From: Desulfobacteraceae bacterium
GTDB lineage: Bacteria > Desulfobacterota > Desulfobacteria > Desulfobacterales > RPRI01
Assembly (NCBI GenBank): GCA_011391695.1
Contig: JAABQB010000018.1
Span: 1-53,643, forward strand
DNA: 53,643 bases
Reading direction: 5' to 3'
A program made the position numbers and the translations under genes. Below are positions 8,295 through 17,986 of the stretch, one piece after another. The notes beneath the pieces are model-generated. The model did not search any database and was not told the origin of the DNA. It saw only the letters and a program-made list of their open reading frames with translations. How positions within the stretch are numbered: position 1 is the first letter of the stretch; every line of letters starts with the position of its first letter.

Positions 8295-9302
8295 TTGGAA
8301 AACACTATAGATCAGATTTGCACCGAAGCTCTCAGAGAAATTGAAACTGCTAAAAGCAAAGACAGCTTAAATTCAATTTCAGTAAAATATCTTGGCCGAA
8401 AAGGTATTGTTACACAGTTTTTAAGAAATATTTCAAAGCTTCCCCCCGGAGAAAGGCCAAAAGCAGGAGAAAAAGCCAACGAGATAAAGAAATTTCTTGA
8501 AAAGGCTTTTGAAGACACAGCAAACAGGCTCTATTCTCAGTCACTTGAAGCGCATGACTTTATTGATGTTTCTTTACCGGGAAGATCTGCTTTGCCCGGT
8601 TCGCTTCACCCTATTACCCGGATTACAAGAGAGATTTGCGACATCTTTATCCGGATGGGTTTTGATATTGCAGAAGGTCCTGAAATTGAAAGTGACTATT
8701 ATAATTTTGAAGCCCTCAATATTCCAAAGTATCATCCTGCAAGAGATATGCAGGACACTTTTTATGTTTCAGACAATATTGTTTTAAGAACACACACTTC
8801 ACCTGTTCAGGTCCGGGTTATGGAAAAATGCAAGCCGCCTGTTAAGGTTATTGCGCCCGGGAAGGTGTACCGGAGCGATTCCGATATCACCCATACGCCT
8901 ATGTTTCACCAGGTTGAAGGTTTAATGGTAGGCGAAAACATTTCTTTCGGGAACTTAAAGGGCATACTAACCAATTTTGTTCACCTGATGTTTGATGAAA
9001 AGACCAGATTAAGATTTCGCCCCAGCTTTTTTCCTTTCACTGAACCAAGCGCTGAAGTTGACATGCTTTGCGTAATGTGCAGGGGAAATGGTTGCAGGAT
9101 ATGCTCCCAGACCGGATGGATTGAAGTTCTTGGCGCAGGCATGGTTCATCCTGCCGTTTTTGAAAATGTGGGATATGACACCACGAAAATCACCGGTTTT
9201 GCTTTTGGTATAGGAGTTGAACGAATCACAATGCTCAAATACGGAATTGATGACACCCGTAAATTTTTCGAAAACGACCTCAGGTTTTTAAGGCAGTTCT
9301 GA
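8295..9302 (+). CDS. pheS: Phenylalanyl-tRNA synthetase alpha subunit
   Basis: The 335-residue catalytic subunit of the alpha2-beta2 PheRS charges tRNA-Phe in the cytoplasm. An N-terminal coiled coil (about residues 1-85, including VKYLGRKGIVTQFLRN) is followed by the class II catalytic core: motif 1 around HPITRITREICDIFIRMGF, motif 2 in KVIAPGKVYRSDSDITHTPM with FHQVEGLMV, and motif 3 in GFAFGIGVERITMLKYGIDD. The start is TTG at 8295. An in-frame TAG at 8286 leaves no room for another start, and the N-terminus ENTIDQICTEALREIE aligns with the normal family start. The ribosome binding site is poor. pheT begins two bases after the stop. Confidence 0.97.
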   Translation: MENTIDQICTEALREIETAKSKDSLNSISVKYLGRKGIVTQFLRNISKLPPGERPKAGEKANEIKKFLEKAFEDTANRLYSQSLEAHDFIDVSLPGRSALPGSLHPITRITREICDIFIRMGFDIAEGPEIESDYYNFEALNIPKYHPARDMQDTFYVSDNIVLRTHTSPVQVRVMEKCKPPVKVIAPGKVYRSDSDITHTPMFHQVEGLMVGENISFGNLKGILTNFVHLMFDEKTRLRFRPSFFPFTEPSAEVDMLCVMCRGNGCRICSQTGWIEVLGAGMVHPAVFENVGYDTTKITGFAFGIGVERITMLKYGIDDTRKFFENDLRFLRQF

Positions 9303-9303
9303 T

Positions 9304-11718
9304 ATGAAAGTTAGTTTAAGCTGGCTGAAGGATTACGTAAATATTGAAATGGACGTACAGGATCTGGCATCTGCTTTAACGATGGCAGGTCTTGAAGTTG
9401 AGTCCGTCACCAATACATTCGGCTATCTCGACAATGTGGTGGTAGGTCGCATCGTTGAAATCAGTCCTCATCCTGATGCCGAAAAACTGAAGCTCTGCCG
9501 TGTTGATGCTGGCAACAGTACCGTGCAGGTTGTCTGTGGTGCACCCAATATAGCCGAAAACATCCTTGCTCCTCTTGCACTTCCAGGGACACTATTCCCT
9601 GACGGATCTACGCTTCAGACATGCTACATACGCGGACAAGCATCAGAGGGCATGCTATGCAGCAAAAGAGAGCTTGAGCTGGGCGACGACAAAAGCGGTG
9701 TTATGGTCCTATCCGGTGCACCTGAGACAGGAACGAGAATTTCGGTTGCCCTTTCTCTTTCTGACTTTGTGCTTGAAATCGGACTTACACCAAACAGATC
9801 CGACTGTTTGAGTGTATTAGGAATAGCCAGAGAAATAGCTGCCATACAAAAACAAAAAATCAAGTATCCGGTTAAACAACAACCGGATAGAAACAATGAC
9901 ATACAGAAATATACTTCTGTCAGAATAGAAGCCCCGGATCATTGCCCGAGATATGCCGCCGCTCTTGTTACAGATATAACCGTATCAGAATCTCCCTTCT
10001 GGCTGAGAAAACGCCTTATGTCAATAGGGCAAAGGCCTATTAATAACATAGTTGATATTACGAATTTCGTCATGATGGAATGCGGTCAGCCTCTTCATGC
10101 ATTTGATTTTAACCTGCTGGCCGAAAACAGAATTGTAGTCCGTACTGCAGAAAAGGGTGAGACCTTTGTAACTCTTGATCAGAAAGAACGTATCCTTGAT
10201 CCGGAGATGCTCATGATATGCGACGGGGAAAAGCCTGTTGCGATAGCAGGAGTTATGGGGGGCCTTAATTCTGAAATAGCAAACTCCACCAAAAGGGTAC
10301 TTATTGAAAGCGCCTATTTCAATCCTTTAAGCATAAGAAAGACCTCCAAAAAGCTTGGGTTGAGCACCGAAGCATCTTACCGTTTCGAACGCGGTATAGA
10401 TCCCCTTGGAACCGTTAATGCTCTGGTAAGAGCCGCCTTACTTATGACCGAGATAGGAAACGGAAAATTTACAGGTGGTGTTATCGACGAAAACCCCCTG
10501 GTTCATGATGTAGTACCGATAAAACTCAGTATAAGCCAGACAGGCCGTCTTCTCGGTATAGAAATGGAAAGGGAAAATATCAAATCCTGCCTTGAATCAA
10601 TCGAGTTTGACGTAGAAAATACTGATGCAGATACTCTGAAGGTAACCCCGCCCTCTTTCAGGGTCGATATAACAAGGTCTGTTGATCTTATGGAGGAGGC
10701 AGCGCGCCTTTATGGATACAACAATATCCCGACAACTATGCCTTTTATCCATGCTGAAACCATTCCGCCATTAAAGACCCTTGTCTTAAGGGATAAGATT
10801 AAAAACATCATGACAGGCCTCTCGTTCATGGAGGCAATTAATTACAGTTTTATTAATGAATCATCCTGCGACCGTCTCAGGCTCCTTTCAAATCATACGA
10901 AAAGAAAACTTCTGTATATTTTAAATCCAATAAATGATGAACAGAGAGTAATGAGGACATCGCTTATTCCAGGCCTCCTTGAAACAATGCGCCGAAATTT
11001 ATCACAGCAGGTAAGGAATCTTAAGCTGTTTGAAATCGGAAATATTTTTTTGAGCAGGGGGCAGGAGACTCTTCCCGAAGAAGTTGAAATGGTGGCTGGG
11101 CTATGGACAGGCGACCGTTATAATTCTGCATGGTACGCAAAAGATGCCGGTTGTGATTTTTACGACATAAAAGGAATAGTTGAAGGACTCATATCCGGAC
11201 TCAATATAAACAATATCCGTTTTACAAAAATGCCTTTCGAATTGTGCTGCTATACAAAGCAGGGATATACTGCTCAGGTTACAATAGAAGACATGCCCAT
11301 AGGCCTTGTTGGAGAAATACATCCGGATGTTCTTCGCAATTTTGATCTGAAGCAGAGAGCCTTTATTTTTGAATTGAACTGCAACACTATTCTTGATCTT
11401 ACAAACAGGGCGAAGACATCTAAGCTTTTACCAAAATATCCTTATACAACAAGAGATATTACCGTTATAATCAGCAAAGATATTGAAGCCATGTCTATAC
11501 TGGAAAAACTTAACAGCTATGGTGAAAAGCTTATTGAAAATACGCAACTGTTCGATATCTTCGAAGGTGATTCTGTTCCGCCCGGGAAAAAAAGCGTATC
11601 TGTCAGGATAGTTTACAGATCTGCGGAAAAAACCCTCGAGGACAATGAGGTAAATGGTATCCACATAACTATTACAAACAGGCTTTTAAGGGAATTTGAT
11701 GCATCACTGTCGGCCTGA
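9304..11718 (+). CDS. pheT: Phenylalanyl-tRNA synthetase beta subunit
   Basis: The 804-residue beta subunit has full family length and order: N-terminal B1 domain (MKVSLSWLKDYVNIEMDVQD), EMAP-like tRNA-binding domain (about 40-150, VVGRIVEISPHPDAEKLKLC), B3/B4 editing domain (about 210-390), B5 domain (about 405-475), catalytic-like core, and the C-terminal ferredoxin-fold anticodon-binding domain (about 710-800, LPKYPYTTRDITVIIS). It pairs with PheS, edits mischarged Tyr-tRNA and binds tRNA-Phe. The start lies one base after the pheS stop, so the two are translationally coupled. Confidence 0.97.
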   Translation: MKVSLSWLKDYVNIEMDVQDLASALTMAGLEVESVTNTFGYLDNVVVGRIVEISPHPDAEKLKLCRVDAGNSTVQVVCGAPNIAENILAPLALPGTLFPDGSTLQTCYIRGQASEGMLCSKRELELGDDKSGVMVLSGAPETGTRISVALSLSDFVLEIGLTPNRSDCLSVLGIAREIAAIQKQKIKYPVKQQPDRNNDIQKYTSVRIEAPDHCPRYAAALVTDITVSESPFWLRKRLMSIGQRPINNIVDITNFVMMECGQPLHAFDFNLLAENRIVVRTAEKGETFVTLDQKERILDPEMLMICDGEKPVAIAGVMGGLNSEIANSTKRVLIESAYFNPLSIRKTSKKLGLSTEASYRFERGIDPLGTVNALVRAALLMTEIGNGKFTGGVIDENPLVHDVVPIKLSISQTGRLLGIEMERENIKSCLESIEFDVENTDADTLKVTPPSFRVDITRSVDLMEEAARLYGYNNIPTTMPFIHAETIPPLKTLVLRDKIKNIMTGLSFMEAINYSFINESSCDRLRLLSNHTKRKLLYILNPINDEQRVMRTSLIPGLLETMRRNLSQQVRNLKLFEIGNIFLSRGQETLPEEVEMVAGLWTGDRYNSAWYAKDAGCDFYDIKGIVEGLISGLNINNIRFTKMPFELCCYTKQGYTAQVTIEDMPIGLVGEIHPDVLRNFDLKQRAFIFELNCNTILDLTNRAKTSKLLPKYPYTTRDITVIISKDIEAMSILEKLNSYGEKLIENTQLFDIFEGDSVPPGKKSVSVRIVYRSAEKTLEDNEVNGIHITITNRLLREFDASLSA

Positions 11719-11747
11719 CAACCTTTTCTCAAGCCCGAGCCATAAAG

Positions 11748-12089
11748 ATGCGAAACGAATCACATTCTGATATACAAATACCGGATAAACTCTATTTCAA
11801 GATCGGACAGGTCGGCAAAATAGCAGGATTACCGACATCTGTCATACGGTTCTGGGAAACTGAATTTTCTAAAATTAACCCCAAACGATCCTCTTCGGGG
11901 CAGCGTCTTTACAGAAAAAGCGATGTTGAGTTTATCCTCAGAATAAAACATCTGCTTTACGACAAGAAATTTACAATCAGGGGAGCAAAAAAGCACCTTG
12001 GCTCCGACACAGTTGAAAACAAATTTTCCTCAGATACAATGGAAGAACTGCGCCAGGAACTCATCAGCATAAAAAAGATGCTGACTTAA
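11748..12089 (+). CDS. MerR-type HTH transcriptional regulator
   Basis: The 113-residue protein has a MerR winged helix at the N-terminal half: YFKIGQVGKIAGLPTSVIRF, WETEF, RLYRKSDVEFILRIKHLLYD. A short coiled-coil tail (DTMEELRQELISIKKMLT) should mediate dimerisation. No cysteine-rich metal site or ligand domain follows. A short MerR protein directly after pheT is common in the deltaproteobacterial lineages, often with ihfA between them, which is missing here. Its target is unknown. It starts 29 bp after pheT and is probably co-transcribed. Confidence 0.9.
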   Translation: MRNESHSDIQIPDKLYFKIGQVGKIAGLPTSVIRFWETEFSKINPKRSSSGQRLYRKSDVEFILRIKHLLYDKKFTIRGAKKHLGSDTVENKFSSDTMEELRQELISIKKMLT

Positions 12090-12153
12090 TTTCATGTAAT
12101 TATAATCCTGGAATCCTATCTTTTTCACTCGAATTCTTGAACCCTGCCGTAGG

Positions 12154-12174
12154 CCCGCCGATAGGTGTGGCGGG
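12154..12174. repeat. GC-rich palindromic element
   Basis: CCCGCC (12154-12159) and GGCGGG (12169-12174) form a six-pair GC stem. It stands in a 269-bp gene-free stretch after the MerR gene that also holds the fragment CCCCTTGAACC (12182-12192), related to the octamer repeats at 19885 and 42917, and a GCTTGCTGCGGGGAGC segment near 12221-12236. These look like debris of dispersed intergenic repeats. No gene was seen in 12090-12315. Confidence 0.4.
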
Positions 12175-12315
12175 AACCCTCGACCCCTTGAACCAAAACA
12201 GTGAGCGCATTCCACCGTAGCTTGCTGCGGGGAGCTTAAATTCTAATGGAATCCCGATTCTTTTGAAGATGATCAATATGCATTTGCTATACTTGCAACG
12301 ATACTTCAAAAACTG

Positions 12316-12344
12316 TTGACATTAGTTATAAATTGTCATACATA
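12316..12344 (+). promoter_or_regulatory. Promoter of tRNA-Gly
   Basis: A perfect -35 TTGACA (12316-12321), a 17-base spacer and a -10-like TACATA (12339-12344) predict a start near 12351, eight bases before the mature tRNA. The position relative to the tRNA supports the call. Confidence 0.65.
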
Positions 12345-12358
12345 GCAAAACTCGGTAA

Positions 12359-12434
12359 GCGGGCATAACTCAGCTGGTAGAGTGCAAGCTTCCCAAGCTT
12401 GGAGTCGCGAGTTCGAATCTCGTTGCCCGCTCCA
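12359..12434 (+). tRNA. tRNA-Gly (anticodon CCC)
   Basis: This is a complete 76-base cloverleaf. Acceptor GCGGGCA pairs with TGCCCGC, D stem ACTC with GAGT, anticodon stem CAAGC with GCTTG around the loop TTCCCAA (anticodon CCC, reading GGG), and T stem GCGAG with CTCGT around TTCGAAT. The discriminator is T and the CCA end is encoded. It lies just upstream of the rimP-nusA operon, where E. coli carries metY. Confidence 0.97.
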
Positions 12435-12444
12435 TATAAAGTCC

Positions 12445-12469
12445 GCCTTTTCCGTAAAAAGGCTGTTTT
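12445..12469 (+). terminator. Terminator after tRNA-Gly
   Basis: GCCTTTT (12445-12451) pairs with AAAAGGC (12457-12463), followed by TGTTTT. It lies 10 bases after the CCA end and should end the tRNA transcript. Confidence 0.6.
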
Positions 12470-12575
12470 GGCAGGGTCGATGAATATGTGTTTTGGAGAA
12501 TTTATTTGAGTATCTTGCTTTTTAGAAACATGTGATTTTTCTCGATCCATTGTTACAATTTTATTGCGTTGAGGG

Positions 12576-12600
12576 AAACGGGCGACAGCCCGTTTTTTGT
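12576..12600 (+). terminator. Terminator hairpin directly upstream of rimP (candidate attenuator)
   Basis: AAACGGGC (12576-12583) pairs with GCCCGTTT (12588-12595) around GACA, and the T-rich tail runs to 12600. Only 27 bases remain before the rimP ATG at 12628, too few for a full promoter, so the operon must be read through this hairpin. A possible -10 TACAAT (12554-12559) with a weak -35 TGTGAT (12531-12536) lies just upstream. NusA-dependent termination in the leader of its own operon is established in Bacillus subtilis, and a similar feedback here is inferred. Confidence 0.65.
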
Positions 12601-12627
12601 TTTAAATGATCAACCAGCATAACACAG

Positions 12628-13176
12628 ATGAAAGAAAAAAGAACAGTTAAAAAAAGAGATGAATCCTTAACCGTGAACGTTTTGCAGACTACCACGGAAG
12701 AAATTATTATTAAGGTTAAAGAACTTGCCGAACCGCTGTGTGCATCTGAAGGGTTGGAACTTGTATTTGTTGAGTGCCAGAGGGAGTCAAGCGGAAGAAT
12801 TATTCGTCTCTATATTGATAAACCGGGAGGAATCACATTGAATGACTGTACCCAAACAAGTCGTCAATTAAACGATATCCTTGATATAAACCTGAATACG
12901 AACTGGTCTTACAATCTTGAGGTCTCATCACCTGGTTATGATAGACCTTTAGGAAAACCCGAAGATTTTGACAGGTTTAAAAGTAATATTGCTATTATTA
13001 GAACCTCGTTGCCTGTTGAAGGGCAAAAAAATTTTAAAGGGATTATTCTTGGTTTTTTTGACGGATTTGTAAAACTTAATGTGAATGACAAAGATGTCTC
13101 CATTCCCTATGAAGTCATCACAAAGGCTCGACTATTCGACTATAACGGAGAAAACCGATGCTTATATCAGAAATAA
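12628..13176 (+). CDS. rimP: Ribosome maturation factor RimP
   Basis: RimP assists 30S maturation. The 182-residue protein has an N-terminal alpha/beta domain (about residues 23-100: LAEPLCASEGLELVFVECQR, GRIIRLYIDKPGGITLNDC) and a C-terminal SH3-like domain (about 110-172). The motif EVSSPGYDRPL is diagnostic. The first 20 residues (MKEKRTVKKRDESLTVNVLQ) extend beyond the usual start, so a later start cannot be excluded. It overlaps nusA by 19 bases, the standard gene order of this operon. Confidence 0.94.
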   Translation: MKEKRTVKKRDESLTVNVLQTTTEEIIIKVKELAEPLCASEGLELVFVECQRESSGRIIRLYIDKPGGITLNDCTQTSRQLNDILDINLNTNWSYNLEVSSPGYDRPLGKPEDFDRFKSNIAIIRTSLPVEGQKNFKGIILGFFDGFVKLNVNDKDVSIPYEVITKARLFDYNGENRCLYQK

Positions 13177-14471
13177 AACGTGTCGTTGATCAGGTAAGCC
13201 GGGACAAGGGTATTGATAAAAGTGTCCTCATCAAGGCAATTGAAGAGGCTCTTAAATCGGCTGCCAGAAAAAAATTCGGGAACAAAATCGAAATAGAAAT
13301 CCAGTACAGCGATCAAACAGGAGAAATTGAGGTTTTCCAGTTTAAGGAAGTAGTTGACACAGTTAAAGAGAGCGCAGTGGAAATCAGCTTTGAGGACGGC
13401 CGCAAACTTGATCCTGAATGTGAAATAGGCGACAGCCTTGGAGCCAAAATGGATGCCACCACTTTTGGCAGGATAGCAGCCCAGTCAGCAAAGCAGGTGA
13501 TTATTCAGAAAATGAAAGATGCCGAAAGAAACGCCGTTTATTCAAGTTTTATTGATCGCAAAAGTGAAATAATAAATGGTATTGTACAGCGTGTTGAGCA
13601 TTCCGGCGACATCATAGTAAACCTTGGCCAGACTGAAGGCGTGTTGCCCGTTCGCGAGCAGGTTCCAAAAGAATCCTACAGGCGGGGTGACCGGATAAGG
13701 GCTCTTCTTTCAGAAGTCCTCCAGGACTCCCGTGGCCCGCAAATTATTCTTTCCAGAACTAATCCGAACTTTCTGATTAACCTTTTTAAAACAGAGGTTC
13801 CGGAAATAAGTGAGGGAATCGTAAGCATAATGGGTGCTGTCCGTGAGCCAGGTGTTCGGGCCAAAATTGCTGTTTCTTCAAACGATTCGGATATTGATCC
13901 CGTTGGTGCCTGTGTAGGAATGAAAGGAAGCCGGGTTCAGAATGTTGTTCAGGAATTAAAAGGTGAAAAAATTGATATTATAACCTGGCATGTTGATGCC
14001 GCGAAATTTGTATGCAATGCCCTTGCTCCCGCTGAAATAAAGAGAGTAATTATTGATGAAGATAATCGTTCGATGGAAGTTATAGTCCCTGATGAGTCCC
14101 TTTCGATAGCTATCGGGAAACGAGGACAGAATGTAAGACTCGCCTCAAAACTTACCGGATGGAGTCTGGATGTCCAAAACGAATCTCATTATAACGAAGC
14201 TCTGAAAAATGGTTATGAATCTCTTATATCTTTGCCGGGAGTTGGAATAAGCCTTGCCAATTCATTAATTGAAAAAGGATTTGCCTCGGCCAGAGAGATA
14301 AGCAATGCCGCAGTTAGCGATTTAACGCAGATAAAGGGCATTGCCACTGAGAAGGCCGAAAAACTTATACGTTCGGCAATAGATGCCATGGCAAAAAGAG
14401 ATGAAGACAAAAGCGGAGTTGCCAAAGAGGCAAAAGAGATTTCCGATAGCGGCAACACAGCGGAGTCTTAA
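13158..14471 (+). CDS. nusA: Transcription termination/antitermination protein NusA
   Basis: NusA binds RNA polymerase and controls pausing, termination and antitermination. The 437-residue chain has the N-terminal polymerase-binding domain (about 1-125), S1 domain (about 133-200, GIVQRVEHSGDIIVNLGQTE), KH1 (GACVGMKGSRVQNVVQELKG) and KH2 (SIAIGKRGQNVRLASKLTGW), and one C-terminal helix-hairpin-helix region (about 355-415, LPGVGISLANSLIEKGFASA). The E. coli protein has two acidic C-terminal repeats; this shorter tail is usual outside the gammaproteobacteria. It may control the hairpin at 12576-12600 ahead of its own operon. No ylxR gene follows. Confidence 0.96.
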   Translation: MLISEIKRVVDQVSRDKGIDKSVLIKAIEEALKSAARKKFGNKIEIEIQYSDQTGEIEVFQFKEVVDTVKESAVEISFEDGRKLDPECEIGDSLGAKMDATTFGRIAAQSAKQVIIQKMKDAERNAVYSSFIDRKSEIINGIVQRVEHSGDIIVNLGQTEGVLPVREQVPKESYRRGDRIRALLSEVLQDSRGPQIILSRTNPNFLINLFKTEVPEISEGIVSIMGAVREPGVRAKIAVSSNDSDIDPVGACVGMKGSRVQNVVQELKGEKIDIITWHVDAAKFVCNALAPAEIKRVIIDEDNRSMEVIVPDESLSIAIGKRGQNVRLASKLTGWSLDVQNESHYNEALKNGYESLISLPGVGISLANSLIEKGFASAREISNAAVSDLTQIKGIATEKAEKLIRSAIDAMAKRDEDKSGVAKEAKEISDSGNTAES

Positions 14472-14588
14472 TGTATATATACAGTGATAAAAAATTAAAC
14501 AAAGAGTTGTACTTGATGAATTCGCAGGAAGTTAAGAGGCAGATTAATTCTGTGAAATACCCGTTAACAATAATATTGGGGGGACTGA

Positions 14589-17318
14589 ATGGCAAAGATC
14601 AGAGTATATGAACTTGCCAGAGATCTTAATATGACTAATCAGGCTCTTCTTGACAAGATTCGAAGTATGGATATCGATGTTAAGAGCCACATTAGTTCAT
14701 TGGATGATGACACGGTTGCGAAAATTAAAGCAGGAATTCATGGCCCGGTTGCAATTCCAGAAGATGTAGAGGAAACTCGTGTCAGGCCTACAATAATCCG
14801 GAGGCGTAAAGTTGTTGTTCAGGCAGAGGCAGAACCTGAACCTGAACCACTATCACAAAAGCCTTCTGAACCTGAAGCTGCAGTTCCCGGTTCAAAATTG
14901 CCGGGAGATGAGGCTCTGAAAAAAGAATCTGTTCCTGCTGAAATTGATATAAAGGAGGCTGTCGAAACATCTCCTGCCGAAATAAAACCGCAGGAGCCTG
15001 AATTGGCCGAAGAAGTCAAACAGCCCCCTGCAGAGCAGCAAAAACAACAGGTTGTCAAAACTCTAAAACCTGTTAAGGTCCTGAAAAAAGCAAGAAAGGA
15101 TACTCCTGCAAAAATTCTGAGACTTCCTGAAATACCAACGGCAGTTGAGCCGGCGGCAGAGGAAAAACCGGTCCTGCCTTCTGCTCCTTCAGAGAAGACT
15201 GCTTCTGGAGTGCCTGCCCGGGCTAAAGAAACCGGAAGACCCCATATTCATGGCACAAAAACTACAGTTGAAATAACTCCGGAACTGTTCCGGAAACCTG
15301 CTCATGAAAAAGTTTCTGATAAGGTTGTCCCGAAAAAAGATGTCGCTCTTCCCGAAAAAAAGAAAAAGAAGGATAAAGAGAAGGTTGAAGAGGAATCAGA
15401 CTTAAGAGATAAGAAATTATTCAAAAAGAAAATTTTTAAGAAAAAAGAGATTGTCGAGGCCGAAGATCTTTATGCACCCCAACCAAGGATACGTAGAGAT
15501 AAAAAAGGCGCCAGGATAAAGATTGTACAAGCCCAAAAACCTCAAATTACTATACCGAAAGCTATTAAACGCAGGATAAAGATTGATGATGCCATCGTCT
15601 TATCCGACCTTGCAAAGAGAATGGGTATTAAATCAAGTGAAATGATAAAAACTCTCATGGGAATGGGTGTGCTGGCGACAGTCAATCAAACAATAGATTT
15701 TGATACGGCAGTCCTGGTTGCAAACGAGTTCAATTACGAAGTTGAGCGTGCATCTTTTGAGGAAAGCACTTTTCTAAAAACGGAAAAAGACACTCCGGGC
15801 TCTCTTATCTACAGGCCGCCCGTAGTAACAATAATGGGACATGTCGATCATGGAAAAACCTCCCTTCTGGATGTAATCCGCAAAACAAAAATTACTGAAA
15901 ATGAAGCCGGCGGAATAACTCAGCATATAGGGGCCTACCATGTCTCAACAGACAATGGGCAGATAGTGTTTTTAGATACCCCTGGCCATGAAGCTTTCAC
16001 AGCTATGCGCGCAAGAGGGGCTAAAGTTACTGATATAGTAGTTCTTGTTGTTGCGGCGGATGATGGTGTAAAGCCTCAAACTGTGGAAGCAGTAAATCAT
16101 TCAAAAGCTGCCGGAGTTTCAATAATTGTTGCTGTTAACAAAATAGATAAGCCCGAAGCCGATGTTGAACGGGTTAAACGTGAATTGGCCGATCTTGGGC
16201 TTGTTCCGGAAGAATGGGGGGGTGACACTCCCTTCATAAAGGTATCGGCAAAGCAAAAAACAGGAATAAATGACCTGCTTGAAATGATCATTCTTCAGGC
16301 CGAGGTTCTTGAACTCAAGGCAAATCCCAACAAACTGGCAATGGGTCACGTTGTTGAAGCAAAACTCGATTCCGGAAGGGGTCCGGTTGCAACCGTGCTC
16401 ATAAGCGAAGGAACTCTCCATACCGGAGAATCGGTCGTATGCGGCATTCACTACGGGAAAGTGCGGGCACTCCTGGATGACAGAGGCATGAAAGTAAATG
16501 AGGCCGGTCCGTCAATTCCTGTCGAGGTAATAGGTCTTTCAGGAGTACCGATGGCGGGAGATGAACTGATTTCTCTTGCGGATGAAAAAGACGCGAGACA
16601 GGTCAGCATGTATCGAATACAGAGACAACGCGCCAAAGAGCTTGCTAAAACAAGCAGGCTCAGCCTTGAAAACCTGTTCGAACGCATTCAGGAAGGACAG
16701 GTTAAAAATCTTACTCTGATACTCAAGGCAGATGTTAACGGTTCTATCGAAGCTATAAGGGACTCTCTCAATAAACTGTCAAATAAAGAGGTTAAAATAG
16801 ATATAATCCACTCCGGAACAGGAGCCATTACCGAATCGGATGTTTCACTTGCCGCTGTTTCCAACGCCATTATAATTGGTTTCAATGTTCGCCCCAGTTC
16901 AAAGGTACAGACAATTGCGAATGATGAAAATGTCGATATCCGCTACTATAATATAATCTACAATGTTATCAAAGATATAAAAGATTCTATCGTTGGCCTG
17001 ATGTCTTCGACATTTGTCGAGCGCGTTCTTGGAAGAGCCCAGGTCCGGGAAGTTTTCCATGTTCCCAAGATTGGAACCATAGCAGGAAGCTATGTAACAG
17101 ACGGAAAAATAGAACGTGGCCGGCAGGTTCGTCTAATCAGGGATGGAATAGTCTGTTTTGAAGGGAAAAACTCGTCTTTAAGACGATTTAAAGATGATGT
17201 TAAGGAAATCTCAAGCGGTTTTGAATGCGGGATCGGCATAGAAAATTATAATGATATTAAAATTGATGATATTATTGAATTTTACTACATGGAAGAGATA
17301 AAGCCGGAATTTGAATAA
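14589..17318 (+). CDS. infB: Translation initiation factor IF-2
   Basis: IF-2 is the GTPase that recruits fMet-tRNA and joins the subunits. The 909-residue chain has an N-terminal IF2_N module ([20 protein letters not shown]), a long low-complexity Pro/Glu/Lys linker (about 55-330), a second IF2_N module (about 333-385), the G domain with G1 [12 protein letters not shown] (near 416), G3 DTPGHEAF and G4 NKID, then domain II, and a C-terminal domain that binds fMet. It is preceded by GGGGGGA five bases before ATG. The 117-base spacer from nusA carries a 12-base palindrome, TGTATATATACA (14472-14483), of unknown role. Confidence 0.97.
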   Translation: MAKIRVYELARDLNMTNQALLDKIRSMDIDVKSHISSLDDDTVAKIKAGIHGPVAIPEDVEETRVRPTIIRRRKVVVQAEAEPEPEPLSQKPSEPEAAVPGSKLPGDEALKKESVPAEIDIKEAVETSPAEIKPQEPELAEEVKQPPAEQQKQQVVKTLKPVKVLKKARKDTPAKILRLPEIPTAVEPAAEEKPVLPSAPSEKTASGVPARAKETGRPHIHGTKTTVEITPELFRKPAHEKVSDKVVPKKDVALPEKKKKKDKEKVEEESDLRDKKLFKKKIFKKKEIVEAEDLYAPQPRIRRDKKGARIKIVQAQKPQITIPKAIKRRIKIDDAIVLSDLAKRMGIKSSEMIKTLMGMGVLATVNQTIDFDTAVLVANEFNYEVERASFEESTFLKTEKDTPGSLIYRPPVVTIMGHVDHGKTSLLDVIRKTKITENEAGGITQHIGAYHVSTDNGQIVFLDTPGHEAFTAMRARGAKVTDIVVLVVAADDGVKPQTVEAVNHSKAAGVSIIVAVNKIDKPEADVERVKRELADLGLVPEEWGGDTPFIKVSAKQKTGINDLLEMIILQAEVLELKANPNKLAMGHVVEAKLDSGRGPVATVLISEGTLHTGESVVCGIHYGKVRALLDDRGMKVNEAGPSIPVEVIGLSGVPMAGDELISLADEKDARQVSMYRIQRQRAKELAKTSRLSLENLFERIQEGQVKNLTLILKADVNGSIEAIRDSLNKLSNKEVKIDIIHSGTGAITESDVSLAAVSNAIIIGFNVRPSSKVQTIANDENVDIRYYNIIYNVIKDIKDSIVGLMSSTFVERVLGRAQVREVFHVPKIGTIAGSYVTDGKIERGRQVRLIRDGIVCFEGKNSSLRRFKDDVKEISSGFECGIGIENYNDIKIDDIIEFYYMEEIKPEFE

Positions 17319-17321
17319 ACC

Positions 17322-17609
17322 ATGGTTGTCGGTATCGGAATAATAACATTCAGACTTCATGACTGCCGTTCGCTGAAAAGTAAAAGAAAAATTGTAAAGT
17401 CGATAATCGGTCGGCTGCAAAACAATTTCAACGCATCAGTCGCCGAAGTCGGATCAAACGATTTATACCATGAAGCTTTAATAGGTTTTGCTGTTGTGGG
17501 AAATGACAGAATCCTGACAAATTCAATAATTGATAAAGTTTTTAATTTTGCCGACGAGCTTGGACTGGCCGAAATTATAAACACCGAAATGGAGATAACC
17601 AATCTATGA
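17322..17609 (+). CDS. YlxP-like DUF503 family protein
   Basis: The 95-residue protein begins MVVGIGIITFRLHDCRSLKS, followed by KRKIVKSIIGRLQNNFNASV and AEVGSNDLYHEALIGFAVVG, all typical of the DUF503/YlxP family. It is regularly encoded between infB and rbfA in Firmicutes and Desulfobacterota. The biochemical role is not established; its conserved place suggests a link to ribosome biogenesis or translation. It starts three bases after the infB stop and overlaps rbfA by four bases. Confidence 0.9.
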   Translation: MVVGIGIITFRLHDCRSLKSKRKIVKSIIGRLQNNFNASVAEVGSNDLYHEALIGFAVVGNDRILTNSIIDKVFNFADELGLAEIINTEMEITNL

Positions 17610-17986
17610 CGCTCTTTTCGCGAGCCGACAGGGTTGCGGGTCAGATACAAAAAATTCTGTCAGAAATTTTGATCAAGGATATAAAAGATCCCCGGCTTGA
17701 TATGGCAACAATCACCGGTGTCAAAATGTCCAGAGACTTAAAGCTTGCGAGAATTTATTTTACAATATCCGGGAGCAATAAATCTGCAGAAGATGCATCC
17801 AAAGGGTTTAAAAGCGCGGCCGGTTATCTTAAGCGCACACTGGCAAGCCAGCTGGGTCTGCGTTATATGCCTGATCTTGCTTTCTTTTATGATGAATCCT
17901 TTGATTATGGAGCAAAAATAGATACCTTGCTGAAAACTTTAAAAAACGATGATGGACCAGATAATTCAATACCTGAAAAAGAGTAA
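17606..17986 (+). CDS. rbfA: Ribosome-binding factor A
   Basis: RbfA is a small KH-like protein that binds the 30S subunit near helix 1 of 16S rRNA during late maturation and cold adaptation. The 126-residue protein shows RADRVAGQIQKILSEILIKD, IKDPRL, the central MSRDLKLARIYFTISG and RYMPDLAFFYDESFDYGAKI, with normal length for the family. It begins with an ATGA-type overlap with the DUF503 gene and its 3' end overlaps nrnA by 38 bases. Confidence 0.96.
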   Translation: MTLFSRADRVAGQIQKILSEILIKDIKDPRLDMATITGVKMSRDLKLARIYFTISGSNKSAEDASKGFKSAAGYLKRTLASQLGLRYMPDLAFFYDESFDYGAKIDTLLKTLKNDDGPDNSIPEKE

